DNA from: Variovorax sp. 770b2
GTDB taxonomy: Bacteria; Pseudomonadota; Gammaproteobacteria; Burkholderiales; Burkholderiaceae_C
Assembly: GCF_900115685.1 (NCBI RefSeq)
Contig: NZ_FOXJ01000010.1
Location: 124,001-188,000 of the forward strand
Direction of reading: 5' to 3'
Length of the DNA stretch: 64,000 nt
Part shown: positions 7,803 to 16,272 of the stretch, piece by piece
Numbering within the stretch: the stretch's first letter is position 1
Layout: every line of letters starts with the position of its first letter
Position numbers and translations under genes: made by a program
The notes under the pieces: generated by a model
Told to the model about the DNA's origin: nothing
What the model saw: the letters and a program-made list of their open reading frames with translations, nothing else
Database searches by the model: none

Positions 7803-8858
7803 TTACTTGCGCCGCGGGTCTGATTCTTCAGAGAGTCGAGGGCGACCCTTGGCCCTCGGCGGTCGAGTTGCCTTGTCGCCACCAGGTACACGGTCTGGCG
7901 CTTCGGAACTTCTGGAAGCGGCGTCGACGGCAGAAAGGATGTAGCCGTGCTTGTAGGCGGCCCGAAGAATGAATCCGTTTTCTGCGCGCAGATCGAGCCT
8001 TCGACGCACGTTGGTCACGCATACGTCGATCGTTCGATTCGTTCCTTGTGGTGGCGTCATCTTCCACACCGATGTCCATAGCCAGTCCCGACTTACGATC
8101 TTGCCGACGTTGCGAAACATTGCCAGGGCCAGGCCGAACTGGCGTGGTTGCAGGCTGATCGGACGGCCTCGATGCAGCACGACGTGCTCCTCTTCAAGAA
8201 ACCGGTAGTCGCCAAAGCTGATGCTGCGTGCTTTGGGTTCTTGTGGCAGCGCTCGAGCGCTTTTCAGCAAGACGTCGATGCGCCACCCCAATTCGCTTTC
8301 CGACATCTCCGAAGCGACGATGTCGACGAGTTGGCTGTTGGAGGCTTTGGCGCGGAGGGCGGGCCATCCTGATGCTTGAACAACGAGAAGGACGGGCAAG
8401 TGCAGCGCTTCGCTGACGGAGTTCACGTTGCGCCAGGAGGTCTTTCCAGCGCGAAAGCTCGACAGGACAAGATGGAAACGCTGCCCACAGACAAGGGCGC
8501 TCATCAGTTCGAGGATGTCGGAGAAGTACTGCGGAGAATGGCCCAGCGCTTCGACCTTTTGTCCGAGCTCACTGCGCTGGATTTCCAGATCATTCACGAC
8601 GGCCACGGACGACGGCTCTGCGAGGGGAATAGCTTCTCCTGGATTCTTGGTGGTGATGATGATGCGCAAGCCAGGTGCGCGTGCGGCGAGCGCGGCGCGG
8701 GGTGCGCAACGCGCATCCCAGGCTCCTGGCGCAACGCACAGAAGCAGACTCGGGCCAGGCAACTTTGCCGCAATCCAGCGCCGGGGAAAAGTATCAGTTG
8801 CCCGATGATTTTGCGGCGCAGGAGAATACGTCTCATGCCTTTTTTCTCGACGCTCCAC
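7803..8858 (-). CDS. OmpR/PhoB-type winged-helix regulator, start uncertain and possibly frameshifted
   Basis: The C-terminal 110 residues form a winged-helix DNA-binding domain (ISLQPRQFGLALAMFRNVGKI, then TIDVCVTNVRRRL and the wing YKHGYIL). The middle part looks like a degenerate receiver-like domain (ITTKNPGEAI, LVLSSF, LPVLLVV) without an obvious phosphoacceptor pocket. The start is unclear: GTG 8858, TTG 8762 or ATG 9026 are possible in this frame, and none has a good ribosome site. A different frame starting at ATG 8899 gives a more natural N-terminus (MTSLDAREISAWIPWSVEKK) that would join this frame if one base were added in the GGGGAAAA tract near 8783-8790. It converges on the PHA/CoA cluster and might regulate it. 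Confidence 0.65.
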   Translation of the reverse strand: MERREKRHETYSPAPQNHRATDTFPRRWIAAKLPGPSLLLCVAPGAWDARCAPRAALAARAPGLRIIITTKNPGEAIPLAEPSSVAVVNDLEIQRSELGQKVEALGHSPQYFSDILELMSALVCGQRFHLVLSSFRAGKTSWRNVNSVSEALHLPVLLVVQASGWPALRAKASNSQLVDIVASEMSESELGWRIDVLLKSARALPQEPKARSISFGDYRFLEEEHVVLHRGRPISLQPRQFGLALAMFRNVGKIVSRDWLWTSVWKMTPPQGTNRTIDVCVTNVRRRLDLRAENGFILRAAYKHGYILSAVDAASRSSEAPDRVPGGDKATRPPRAKGRPRLSEESDPRRK

Positions 8859-9116
8859 GGGATCCAGGCACTGATTTCGCGAGCGTCCAGTGAAGTCATA
8901 TCGACAAGACTGAGCGACGCAGACCGATGGCGGCCGTGAGTCGGAGGTGGTGACGTGCGGCTGTCCGCTGGGCCTCGTGAACCCGGGGAAGCTCCTGCCC
9001 TCCTGAGAGTCCTTCAGTCGGTGCAAGAAGGCCGCCGCCCCATCACCTCCTGCGGTATCGACCCGGACGCGTTGGTGCGTTCTACACTTCCGGTTCGCAA
9101 GCTTGGGGAGTCAAAC

Positions 9117-9737
9117 GTGGGCTACGACAAGATGATCGCGTGGACGTCGGCAATGTTCGGCCTGTTCACCATATCGCCGGCTTCCGATGCGCAGACTCAC
9201 ACGGCCGCCGCGCGCTGCATCACGACACCCATCACGCTGGAGAGCAGAGGCCCCAAGCCCGAAGTGCTCGCCGTGCGCAGCAATACAGACCGCTACCTTC
9301 TGCTGTTGCCCGACCATGGCGGCGGTTCGTGGAGCGTGCAGTGCGGCCCTGATCTGCCCCTGGCCGCCACCTCGCGGCACGGTTGGACGGTGGCCCTCGA
9401 CATCCGGCCCCGCGAAACGCCCGTCGATCCGCTGCCCTACCTGCGCGAGATCGGCGCGGCACAGACCGACACCATGACGAAACTCGGCTACGAAGTGCGC
9501 GACCTTGCCTTGACCACCGAGAAGCGCCCTTTTCTTTCTTACGTGCTCCAAAAGCCGGGCGCTACAGGTCCGGCCGCCACAAGCACCCATCTTTGGACGG
9601 TGCTGCAGCGTGCCGATCACGCGATGCTGGAGTTGCACGTCTCCGCCTCATTCGGCGACGGCGCACAGCGCACCCGCACCATCAAGGGCTTTCGCGGCAT
9701 GATTGCCGAAGGCTTTCATCTGACGAAGGTGCCTTGA
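9117..9737 (+). CDS. exported protein of unknown function
   Basis: A 206-residue protein; GTG 9117 has GGGGAG 6 bases upstream. The first 25 residues (MIAWTSAMFGLFTISPASDA) look like a signal peptide cut before QTHT. The mature part has mixed beta strands and single Cys residues at CITTPITL and in SVQCGPD, which may form one disulfide. I recognise no family. It is transcribed away from the winged-helix regulator, with about 260-350 bases between the possible starts, and is followed by insertion-sequence debris. Confidence 0.6.
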   Translation: MGYDKMIAWTSAMFGLFTISPASDAQTHTAAARCITTPITLESRGPKPEVLAVRSNTDRYLLLLPDHGGGSWSVQCGPDLPLAATSRHGWTVALDIRPRETPVDPLPYLREIGAAQTDTMTKLGYEVRDLALTTEKRPFLSYVLQKPGATGPAATSTHLWTVLQRADHAMLELHVSASFGDGAQRTRTIKGFRGMIAEGFHLTKVP

Positions 9738-9770
9738 GTCACGGGCGACTGATCACATCAGGCCGGGAGG

Positions 9771-9920
9771 GTCGAGCAGTTCATCAAAGAAGTTGATTCC
9801 TACATCCGTTGGTACAACGAGAAGCGGATCAAGATCTCCTTTGGTCTCGCAGCCCCATCGAATACCGACTAAGTCTCGGACCCGCGACTTAAAACCAGTC
9901 CAAGTTTTTATCCGCACCCC
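9771..9920 (+). mobile_element. 3' remnant of an IS3-family element
   Basis: This stretch encodes the last part of an IS3-type transposase: FIKEVDSYIRWYNEKRIKIS, the conserved end of the integrase core. A frame shift near 9843 then moves the expected SRSPIEYRLSLGPAT to another frame. It is followed by GTCCAAGTTTTTATCCGCAC and CCC at 9898-9920, which looks like the terminal inverted repeat of such elements. No other transposase part is present, so it is a dead fragment left by deletion or recombination. The 300-base gap between 9738 and 10052 contains only this and two similar pieces, TGTCTCAGACAT and TGTCTCGGACAT, at about 9983 and 10003. Confidence 0.8.
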
Positions 9921-10052
9921 AGGGCCAGAGATCAGCGGAATTCAACAGTCTCAGGCATTGATGATTAATGCCAAGGAACACTTGTCTCAGACATTGGAGC
10001 GCTGTCTCGGACATCAATCGAAAAAAAAAACCCCGCCGCTCTTATCGCGAAC

Positions 10053-11933
10053 TCACTCCACCGTCACGCTCTTGGCCAGGTTCCGCGGCTTGTCCACATC
10101 CGTCCCGCGCGCGCACGCCGTGTGATACGCGAGCAATTGCAGCGGCACCACGTGCAGGATCGGCGACAACGCACCGTAGTGCTCGGGCATGCGGATCACG
10201 TGCAGCCCTTCGCTGCTCTTGATCTTCGTGTCGCCATCGGCCAGCACATAGAGCACGCCGCCGCGCGCGCGCACTTCCTGCAGGTTGCTCTTGAGCTTTT
10301 CGAGCAGCGCGTCGTTCGGCGCAACCGCAACGACCGGCATCTCGCTGGTCACGAGCGCGAGCGGGCCGTGCTTGAGCTCACCGGCCGCATACGCCTCGGC
10401 GTGGATGTAGGTCACTTCCTTGAGCTTGAGCGCGCCTTCGAGCGCGATCGGGTAGTGCAGCCCGCGGCCGAGGAAGAGCGCGTTGTCCTTGCGCGCGAAG
10501 TCCTCGGCCCAGCCGATGATCTGCGGCTCCAGCGCCAGCACCGACTGCAGCGCGACAGGCAGGTGGCGCATTTCCTTCAGGTAGCGCGCCTCGTCGGCTT
10601 CGGTGAGGCGCCCCTTGGTCTGCGCGATGGCGAGCGTCAAGAGGAACAGGCCCGCCAGCTGGGTGGTGAAGGCCTTGGTCGACGCCACGCCGATCTCGAC
10701 ACCGGCGCGCGTGATGTATGCCAGCTTGCACTCGCGCACCATCGCGCTGGTGGCGACATTGCAGATCGTCAGCGTCTGCCCCATGCCGAGCGAGCGCGCG
10801 TGCTTGAGCGCGGCGAGCGTGTCGGCCGTCTCGCCCGACTGGCTGATGGTGACCACCAACGTCTTGGGGTCGGGCACTGAATCGCGATAGCGGTACTCGC
10901 TCGCGATCTCGACCTGCGTGGAGATCTTCGCGATGCCCTCCAGCCAGTACTTGGCGGTGCAGCCGCTGTAGTAGCTGGTGCCGCAGGCCAGGATGAGGAT
11001 CTTGTCGATGTCCTTGAACACGCGGTGCGCGCTCGCGCCCGTTGCGCCGTCCTGCCCGATGCCGTCGAACAGCTCCGGCACGATGCCCGCCACGCCTTCG
11101 AGCGTGTCGCCGATGGCGCGCGGCTGCTCGAAGATTTCCTTTTGCATGTAGTGGCGGTACGGGCCGAGCTCGGCCGCGCCGCTGTGCGCGAGCACCGTGC
11201 GCACCTGCCGGGTCACCGGCTTGTGGTTCTTGTCGACGATCCAGTACTTGCCCGGCTGCAAATCGACCACGTCGCCTTCTTCCAGGTACACGATCTGGTC
11301 GGTCACGCCCGCAAGCGCCATCGCGTCGCTCGCCAGGAAGTTCTCGCTGCCGTCCTTGCCCGCGCCGAGGATCAGCGGCGAGCCGGCACGCGCGCCGATC
11401 ACGCGCTGCGGCTCGTCGCGGCAGATGACGGCGATGGCGTAGGCGCCGTGCAGTTGCAGCACCGCGGCCTTCACCGCCTCGAACAGGTCGCCGTCGTAGA
11501 GGCTGTCCACCAGGTGGGCGATGACCTCGGTGTCGGTCTGGCTCTCGAACACGTAGCCCTTGGCCTCGAGCGCGGCGCGCAGCGCCTCGTGGTTTTCGAT
11601 GATGCCGTTGTGTACCAGCGCGATGCGGCCGGGGCGCGTTCCTTGCGCATCGGCGCCAGGGCCGTGGCTGAAGTGCGGGTGGGCGTTGTGCACCGCCGGC
11701 GCGCCGTGCGTGGCCCAGCGGGTGTGGGCGATGCCGGTCAGACCCTCGAGCTTGTCGTCGCGCACCTGCGTGACGAGGTCGGCCACGCGCGAGGTGGTGC
11801 GCGCCCGCGTGAGGCCGCCCGCATGCACCGCCACGCCGCACGAGTCATAGCCACGGTATTCGAGCCGTTCCAGGCCCTGCACGAGGACCGGAACGATGTT
11901 GCGATGGGACGCTGCCCCGACGATGCCGCACAT
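10053..11933 (-). CDS. glmS: glutamine--fructose-6-phosphate aminotransferase (isomerising)
   Basis: A 626-residue protein that makes glucosamine-6-phosphate from fructose-6-phosphate and glutamine, the first committed step to UDP-GlcNAc. The N-terminus MCGIVGA provides the catalytic Cys2 of the class II glutamine amidotransferase domain, with THTRWATHG-type residues (AHTRWATHGAP) near 75. Two SIS sugar-isomerase domains follow (ILACGTSYYSG and SQSGETADT; then LFLGRGLHYPIALEGALKLKE), and it ends in LAKSVTVE. The length is normal (about 610-630). A run of ten T on the coding strand lies just after the stop, with no convincing stem. glmU, the later enzyme of the same pathway, is 600 bases away on the same strand. 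Confidence 0.98.
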   Translation of the reverse strand: MCGIVGAASHRNIVPVLVQGLERLEYRGYDSCGVAVHAGGLTRARTTSRVADLVTQVRDDKLEGLTGIAHTRWATHGAPAVHNAHPHFSHGPGADAQGTRPGRIALVHNGIIENHEALRAALEAKGYVFESQTDTEVIAHLVDSLYDGDLFEAVKAAVLQLHGAYAIAVICRDEPQRVIGARAGSPLILGAGKDGSENFLASDAMALAGVTDQIVYLEEGDVVDLQPGKYWIVDKNHKPVTRQVRTVLAHSGAAELGPYRHYMQKEIFEQPRAIGDTLEGVAGIVPELFDGIGQDGATGASAHRVFKDIDKILILACGTSYYSGCTAKYWLEGIAKISTQVEIASEYRYRDSVPDPKTLVVTISQSGETADTLAALKHARSLGMGQTLTICNVATSAMVRECKLAYITRAGVEIGVASTKAFTTQLAGLFLLTLAIAQTKGRLTEADEARYLKEMRHLPVALQSVLALEPQIIGWAEDFARKDNALFLGRGLHYPIALEGALKLKEVTYIHAEAYAAGELKHGPLALVTSEMPVVAVAPNDALLEKLKSNLQEVRARGGVLYVLADGDTKIKSSEGLHVIRMPEHYGALSPILHVVPLQLLAYHTACARGTDVDKPRNLAKSVTVE

Positions 11934-12038
11934 GGTGAGCTGCCTTTGAAGAAGAGGAGGCTTGATGGTAGGAATGCCGTTAAAAAATATGCGCTCGAAA
12001 TTCCATCGATTTCGGATTTTTATTTCACAAATTGGCCG

Positions 12039-12059
12039 TTATGGATTTTTATTCCATAA
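12039..12059. promoter_or_regulatory. palindrome TTATGGA-N7-TCCATAA upstream of the Lrp-type gene
   Basis: Perfect 7-base arms with a 7-base A/T spacer, ending 11 bases before the ATG of the Lrp/AsnC gene. The 136-base gap shared with divergent glmS is strikingly AT-rich for this genome. Its position fits an autoregulatory operator of the Lrp-type protein, and glmS could share it. Function is inferred only. Confidence 0.55.
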
Positions 12060-12070
12060 TTTCAATCAAT

Positions 12071-12553
12071 ATGGAATCAATATCCCTGGATGCAATAGAC
12101 CTCCGATTGCTCGACGCCCTCCAGCGCGACGCCTCGCAGACCAACCAGCGGCTGGCCGCCGACGTGGGCATCTCGCCGCCCACATGCCTGAGGCGCGTGC
12201 AGCGGCTGAAGGACGAAGGCCTCATCGAGCGCCAGGTCGCGCTGCTCTCGCCGGACCGGCTGGCCGCGGTGCTCGGCCACGGATTGCAGGCGGTGGTCGA
12301 AATCTCGCTGGACCGGCAGGACGCCGCCGCGCTCGACGCCTTCGAAGCCCGCGTGATCGCGGACGACGCGGTGCAGCAGTGCTGGCGCGTCTCGCCCGGT
12401 CCCGACTTCGTGCTCGTGGTCGCAGCGCGCGACATGCCCGACTACGGCGCGATGACGCAGCGCCTGTTCACCGCCGATGCCAACGTGCGCAACGTCAAGG
12501 CCTTCTTCAGCCTCAAGCGCGCGAAATTCGAGCCCGCCGTGCCGCTGGCCTGA
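12071..12553 (+). CDS. Lrp/AsnC-family transcriptional regulator
   Basis: A 160-residue protein. Domains: an N-terminal helix-turn-helix (LDAIDLRLLDALQRDASQTN through RLAADVGISPPTCLRRVQRL) and a C-terminal RAM/ligand domain with the effector loop region (VSPGPDFVLVVAARDMPDYG). I chose ATG 12071; an ORF opens at 12032 but would run through the operator-like palindrome. Lrp-type proteins form octamers that sense amino acids. It is divergent from glmS and convergent with glmU, so regulation of amino-sugar synthesis in response to nitrogen status is conceivable, though many such genes regulate only a neighbouring transporter. Confidence 0.92.
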   Translation: MESISLDAIDLRLLDALQRDASQTNQRLAADVGISPPTCLRRVQRLKDEGLIERQVALLSPDRLAAVLGHGLQAVVEISLDRQDAAALDAFEARVIADDAVQQCWRVSPGPDFVLVVAARDMPDYGAMTQRLFTADANVRNVKAFFSLKRAKFEPAVPLA

Positions 12554-12568
12554 GGCCTCGGTTTTCCG

Positions 12569-13999
12569 TCAGGCCTTGGGCTTCTTCTGTGGCCGTTTCC
12601 AGTTGGGAAAGCTCACTGGCTTGCTGCGCGCCACGGTCAGCGCGCCCGGCTCGGTCGACTTGTTGACGGTCGACCCGCCCCCGATGGTGCCGCCCGCGCC
12701 GATGGTGATCGGCGCCACCAGCACGCAGTTGCTGCCCACGTGCACGTCGGCCTCGATCACGGTGCGGTGCTTGTTGGCGCCGTCGTAGTTGGCGGTGATG
12801 CTGCCCGCGCCGTAGTTCACGCGCTCGCCCACCGTGGCGTCGCCCAGGTAGGCCAGGTGGTTGGCCTTGGCGCCGGCCGCGAGCGTCGAGTTCTTCACCT
12901 CGACGAAGTTGCCGATGTGCACCTCGGCCCCCAGCTGCGCACCGGGCCGCAGCCGCGCGAACGGGCCGACCAGCGCCCGCTCGCCCACCGTCACGCCGGC
13001 CTTCTCGCCCTCGATGTGGGTGAACGGATGGATCACCGCGCCGGCCTCGATGCGCGCATTGGCGATCACGCAGTTGGCACCGATGCGCACGCCCTCGCCC
13101 AGCGACACATGGCCCTCGAACACGCAGTTGACGTCGATCTCGACGTCGGCGCCGCAGTCCAGCGTGCCGCGCAGGTCGAAGCGCGCCGGGTCGGCCAGGC
13201 GCACGCCCTGCGCCATCAATGCGTCGCCTTGGCGCAGCTGCCAGGCACGCTCCAGCGCCGCGAGCTGCGCCGGGCTGTTGATGCCCGCCACCTGGAGCGC
13301 ATCGGTCGTGATGTGCGCCACCACCGGCACGCCATCGGCGGCGGCGAGCTTCACGACATCGGTCAGGTAGTACTCGTTCTGCGCGTTGCGGTTGTCCAGC
13401 CGCGCGAGCCAGCCCTTGAGCAGGCGCGCGGGCACGGCCATCACGCCGCTGTAGATCTCGCGCACGGCGCGCTGCGCCTCGCTCGCGTCCTTGTGCTCGA
13501 CGATGGCCGTCACCGCGCCCTGGCCCGGCGCGCGGATGACGCGGCCGTAGCCGGCCGGGTCGTCGAACTCGATGGTCAGCAGCGCGAGCCGCTGGCCCGC
13601 GCTGGCGGCGACCAGCGCCCGCAACGTCTCCTCGCCGATCAGTGGCACGTCGCCCGAGAGCACGACCACCGTGCCGTCGTCCGGCAGCAGCGGCACCGCC
13701 TGCTGCACCGCGTGGCCGGTGCCCAACTGCGGCTCCTGGCGTGCAAAGCGCGGTGTGGCGCCACCCACGGCTGCGGCCATGGCGGCCTCGACTTCGGCCG
13801 CGCCGTGGCCGGTCACGACCACCACATGGCGGGCGCCGATGCGCGTGGCGGTGTCGGCCACATGCGCGATCAATGCGCGGCCGCTCAAACGATGCAACAC
13901 TTTGGGCAGTCTGCTTTTCATGCGCGTGCCTTTGCCGGCCGCCATGATCACCACGTCGATCGGCCCCTGGATGTCTTGCTGCTGCGGAGTCTGATTCAT
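12569..13999 (-). CDS. glmU: bifunctional UDP-N-acetylglucosamine pyrophosphorylase / glucosamine-1-P acetyltransferase
   Basis: A 476-residue enzyme that acetylates glucosamine-1-phosphate and uridylylates it to UDP-GlcNAc. The N-terminal nucleotidyltransferase signature is VVIMAAGKGTRMKSRLPKVL. The C-terminal half is a left-handed beta helix with hexapeptide repeats (GANCVIANARIEAGAVIHPF and later VHVGSNCVLVAPITIGAGG). I took ATG 13999 rather than the longer ORF because MNQTPQQQDIQG precedes the conserved block and the upstream part overlaps the divergent gene. Its ATG shares the CATG palindrome with the ATG of that gene. Confidence 0.97.
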   Translation of the reverse strand: MNQTPQQQDIQGPIDVVIMAAGKGTRMKSRLPKVLHRLSGRALIAHVADTATRIGARHVVVVTGHGAAEVEAAMAAAVGGATPRFARQEPQLGTGHAVQQAVPLLPDDGTVVVLSGDVPLIGEETLRALVAASAGQRLALLTIEFDDPAGYGRVIRAPGQGAVTAIVEHKDASEAQRAVREIYSGVMAVPARLLKGWLARLDNRNAQNEYYLTDVVKLAAADGVPVVAHITTDALQVAGINSPAQLAALERAWQLRQGDALMAQGVRLADPARFDLRGTLDCGADVEIDVNCVFEGHVSLGEGVRIGANCVIANARIEAGAVIHPFTHIEGEKAGVTVGERALVGPFARLRPGAQLGAEVHIGNFVEVKNSTLAAGAKANHLAYLGDATVGERVNYGAGSITANYDGANKHRTVIEADVHVGSNCVLVAPITIGAGGTIGGGSTVNKSTEPGALTVARSKPVSFPNWKRPQKKPKA

Positions 14000-14885
14000 G
14001 CTTTCTTCTTTCCGGATTCGTTGCGCGGAGCTCGCGCGAATTATCGGTGTGCTGACTTTGATCGCCGCGCTGGGCGCCTGCAGCGCGGTCAAGCTGGCCT
14101 ACAACAACCTGCCCGAGGTGAGCTATTGGTGGCTGGACGGCTACTTCGACTTCGACAGCACGCAGACGCCCAAGGTGCGCGACGAACTCGCCCAGCTGCT
14201 GGCCTGGCACCGGCAGAACGAGTTGCCCAAGGTCATCGCCCTGCTGCAGGAAACGCAAGGCCTGGCGCCGGGCGAGGTGACGCCCGCGCAGGCCTGCACG
14301 CTGGCCGACGGGATTCGCGAACGCCTGCTGGCCGTGACCGAGCACGCCGAGCCGGCCACCACCGACCTCGCGCTGACCCTGAGCGAGTCGCAGCTGCAGC
14401 AACTCGAGCGCAAGTACGCGAAGGTCAACAACGAGTACCGCAAGGACTGGCTCGACCGCACGCCCGCGCAGGTGCAGGACAAGCGCTACGACCAGTTCCT
14501 GGACCGCACCGAGGATTTCTACGGCCGGCTGACGGCCGAGCAGCGCGACCTGCTCAAGCAACAGGTGGCGCAGTCGGCGTTCAACCCGCAGCTCGCGGAC
14601 GCCGAGCGCCGCAAGCGCCAGCAGGAAGCGCTGGCAATGCTGCGCGAGTTCAGCACGAGGAAGCCGTCGCCGGCCCAGGCGCGCGCGGCGCTGCACGCCT
14701 ACCTGCTGCGCATCGCCGATCCGCCGCCCGGCCCCTGGCGCGACCAGCAGCAGGCGCTGCTGGAAGAGGGCTGCCGCAACCTCGCGGCCCTGCACAACGG
14801 CACCAGCGCCAGCCAGCGCGAACAGGCGGTGCGCCGGCTGCAGGCCTACCAGAGCGACCTGCGCCAGCTGGTGGCGGTGCGCTGA
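13998..14885 (+). CDS. DUF6279-type lipoprotein
   Basis: A 295-residue protein with a lipoprotein signal ending LIAALGAC, lipidated at Cys28. The mature part is helical and rich in Gln, Arg and Glu (KLAYNNLPEVSYWWLDGYFD), the form known from the DUF6279 family of envelope proteins with no known function. The start ATG overlaps the start codon of glmU on the other strand, leaving no room for a private leader. Expression must therefore begin inside glmU or start downstream. Confidence 0.75.
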   Translation: MLSSFRIRCAELARIIGVLTLIAALGACSAVKLAYNNLPEVSYWWLDGYFDFDSTQTPKVRDELAQLLAWHRQNELPKVIALLQETQGLAPGEVTPAQACTLADGIRERLLAVTEHAEPATTDLALTLSESQLQQLERKYAKVNNEYRKDWLDRTPAQVQDKRYDQFLDRTEDFYGRLTAEQRDLLKQQVAQSAFNPQLADAERRKRQQEALAMLREFSTRKPSPAQARAALHAYLLRIADPPPGPWRDQQQALLEEGCRNLAALHNGTSASQREQAVRRLQAYQSDLRQLVAVR

Positions 14886-14919
14886 GCCGGCGCGGCCTGC
14901 AGACCACGTCTTCAGATCC

Positions 14920-15690
14920 TCAGATCAGCGGCGCCGGCCGCATCGGGCGCTCGAAGTAGTCGCCCAGCGTTTCCAGTGCGTGCGGCTCCAGCACGCGCAG
15001 CCAGCCGCTGTCCAGCTTGTAGAAACCCAGGCGCTGCAGCCGCCGCAGCGTCTTGTTGGTGTGCACCAGCGAGAGCCCCAGCGCATCGGCGATGTGCTGC
15101 TGGTTGAACGGAAACTCGACCCAGCCGTCGCGCACCATCCTCACGCGCTCGGCGCGGCGGTACAGGTGCATCAGCAGCATGGCCACGCGCTCGCCCGCAT
15201 TGCGCCGGCCGGTGGTGACCAGGTTGTCGTCCACCATCTTTTCCTCGCGCGCGGCCAGCCAGGTGATGTCGTAGCCCAGCTTGGGCTGCGCATGGAAGAG
15301 CGGCCAGAGCCGGTCGCGCGAGAAGGCGCAGAGCGTGGCGTCGGTCACCGCCTCGACGCCGTGCGTCTGGCCGTCGGCAAATTCGTCCTGCAGGCCGATG
15401 AAGTCGCCGGGCAGCAGGAAGCTCAGGATCTGCCGCCGCCCGTCGGTCAATGTCTTGTAGCGGAAGGCCCACCCCGAATAGAGGGTGAACAGCTGGGTGC
15501 TGGGCCGGTGCTCCTGGACGATCGCGCCGCCCGCCTCCACGCGCCGCGCGCCGACCCGAAACGACTGGATGGTCTTGAGCTCTTCCGGGGAAGAAGGCAC
15601 AAAGGCATCGAGCCGGCGCAAGGCGCAATCGTCACAGGGATTGGGGCCCTGCGGCGGGGGCGTGGCGGCGGGATAGTCCTCGAACTTCAC
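14920..15690 (-). CDS. Crp/Fnr-family transcriptional regulator
   Basis: A 256-residue protein with a cyclic-nucleotide-binding-like beta roll (IVQEHRPSTQLFTLYSGWAF and GDFIGLQDEFADG) and a C-terminal winged helix (FNQQHIADALGLSLVHTNKTLRRL). It carries NPCDDCALR with Cys19 and Cys22 near the N-terminus, but I find no other Cys pair to complete an FNR-type four-Cys cluster. I chose GTG 15690. A TATAGT box sits 7 bases upstream, so the transcript may be leaderless. The ORF continues to 15798, overlapping the BLUF gene start. The signal sensed is unknown. Confidence 0.85.
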   Translation of the reverse strand: MKFEDYPAATPPPQGPNPCDDCALRRLDAFVPSSPEELKTIQSFRVGARRVEAGGAIVQEHRPSTQLFTLYSGWAFRYKTLTDGRRQILSFLLPGDFIGLQDEFADGQTHGVEAVTDATLCAFSRDRLWPLFHAQPKLGYDITWLAAREEKMVDDNLVTTGRRNAGERVAMLLMHLYRRAERVRMVRDGWVEFPFNQQHIADALGLSLVHTNKTLRRLQRLGFYKLDSGWLRVLEPHALETLGDYFERPMRPAPLI

Positions 15691-15782
15691 CCGTTGGACT
15701 ATAGGCGCTGGGGGCTGTGTCTTTTTACATTTCGCCGCGCGTTGCGGATGTCTAGACTCCGCTCGCTTTTCCCCCAGGACGC

Positions 15783-16187
15783 ATGACAGAACAACCACCG
15801 TTTCACGAGATCTTTTACTGCAGCGTGCTCGCGCAGGACCTGCCGGGCACCGCCGTGGGCGCCATCGTCAGCCAGGCGCGGGCGCGCAACGCCCGGCAGA
15901 ACATCACCGGCCTGCTGGTCTTCGACGGCATGCGCTTCTGCCAGCACCTGGAAGGCCCGCGCGATGCGGTGCAAGCACTCATGCGCCGCATCGAGCGCGA
16001 CCCGCGGCACCTTGACGTGCGGGTGGTCTACGAGGGGCCGCTGCAAGCGCGCCGCTACAGCGGCTTCGGCATGGGCCTGGCCGAGAGCGAGGGGCCCGAC
16101 CTGATGGCCGGCGTGCACGCCCTGGAGGGCGAGGCGGCCCTCAAGCACTTCCTGGCGCTGCGCTCCAGCTTCGACATCAACGGCTGA
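15783..16187 (+). CDS. BLUF-domain blue-light photoreceptor (FAD)
   Basis: A 134-residue protein consisting almost only of a BLUF domain. The flavin-contact residues are present: Tyr12 (IFYCS), Asn40 (RQNITGLLVF) and Gln54 (FCQHLEGP). These are the Tyr, Asn and Gln of the light-driven hydrogen-bond switch. The C-terminal 35 residues could form the two capping helices. With no output domain attached, it probably signals by protein contact. It is divergent from the Crp/Fnr gene and separated from it by about 90 bases. Confidence 0.92.
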   Translation: MTEQPPFHEIFYCSVLAQDLPGTAVGAIVSQARARNARQNITGLLVFDGMRFCQHLEGPRDAVQALMRRIERDPRHLDVRVVYEGPLQARRYSGFGMGLAESEGPDLMAGVHALEGEAALKHFLALRSSFDING

Positions 16188-16226
16188 AAAAGAAAACCGG
16201 GGCCGAAGTTGCGCGCCAAAAAGAAA

Positions 16227-16246
16227 AAGGCGGCCGAAGCCGCCTT
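16227..16246 (-). terminator. rho-independent terminator of the DUF2917 gene
   Basis: An 8-base-pair stem AAGGCGGC / GCCGCCTT closes a TTCG tetraloop when read on the - strand, followed by TTTTTCTTTTT. It lies 26 bases after the stop of the DUF2917 gene at 16273-16593 and 40 bases after the convergent BLUF gene, so it may serve both. Confidence 0.85.
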
Positions 16247-16272
16247 TCCCGTCCATGGGAGCGAGTGGCCGT

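Noticed and set aside
9961..10020. A second insertion-sequence end (TGTCTCAGACAT / TGTCTCGGACAT)
   Set aside because: The two pieces are direct rather than inverted and too short to assign to an element.
10021..10030. A10 tract as a glmS terminator
   Set aside because: The T run is in the right place on the - strand, but I see no stable stem before it.
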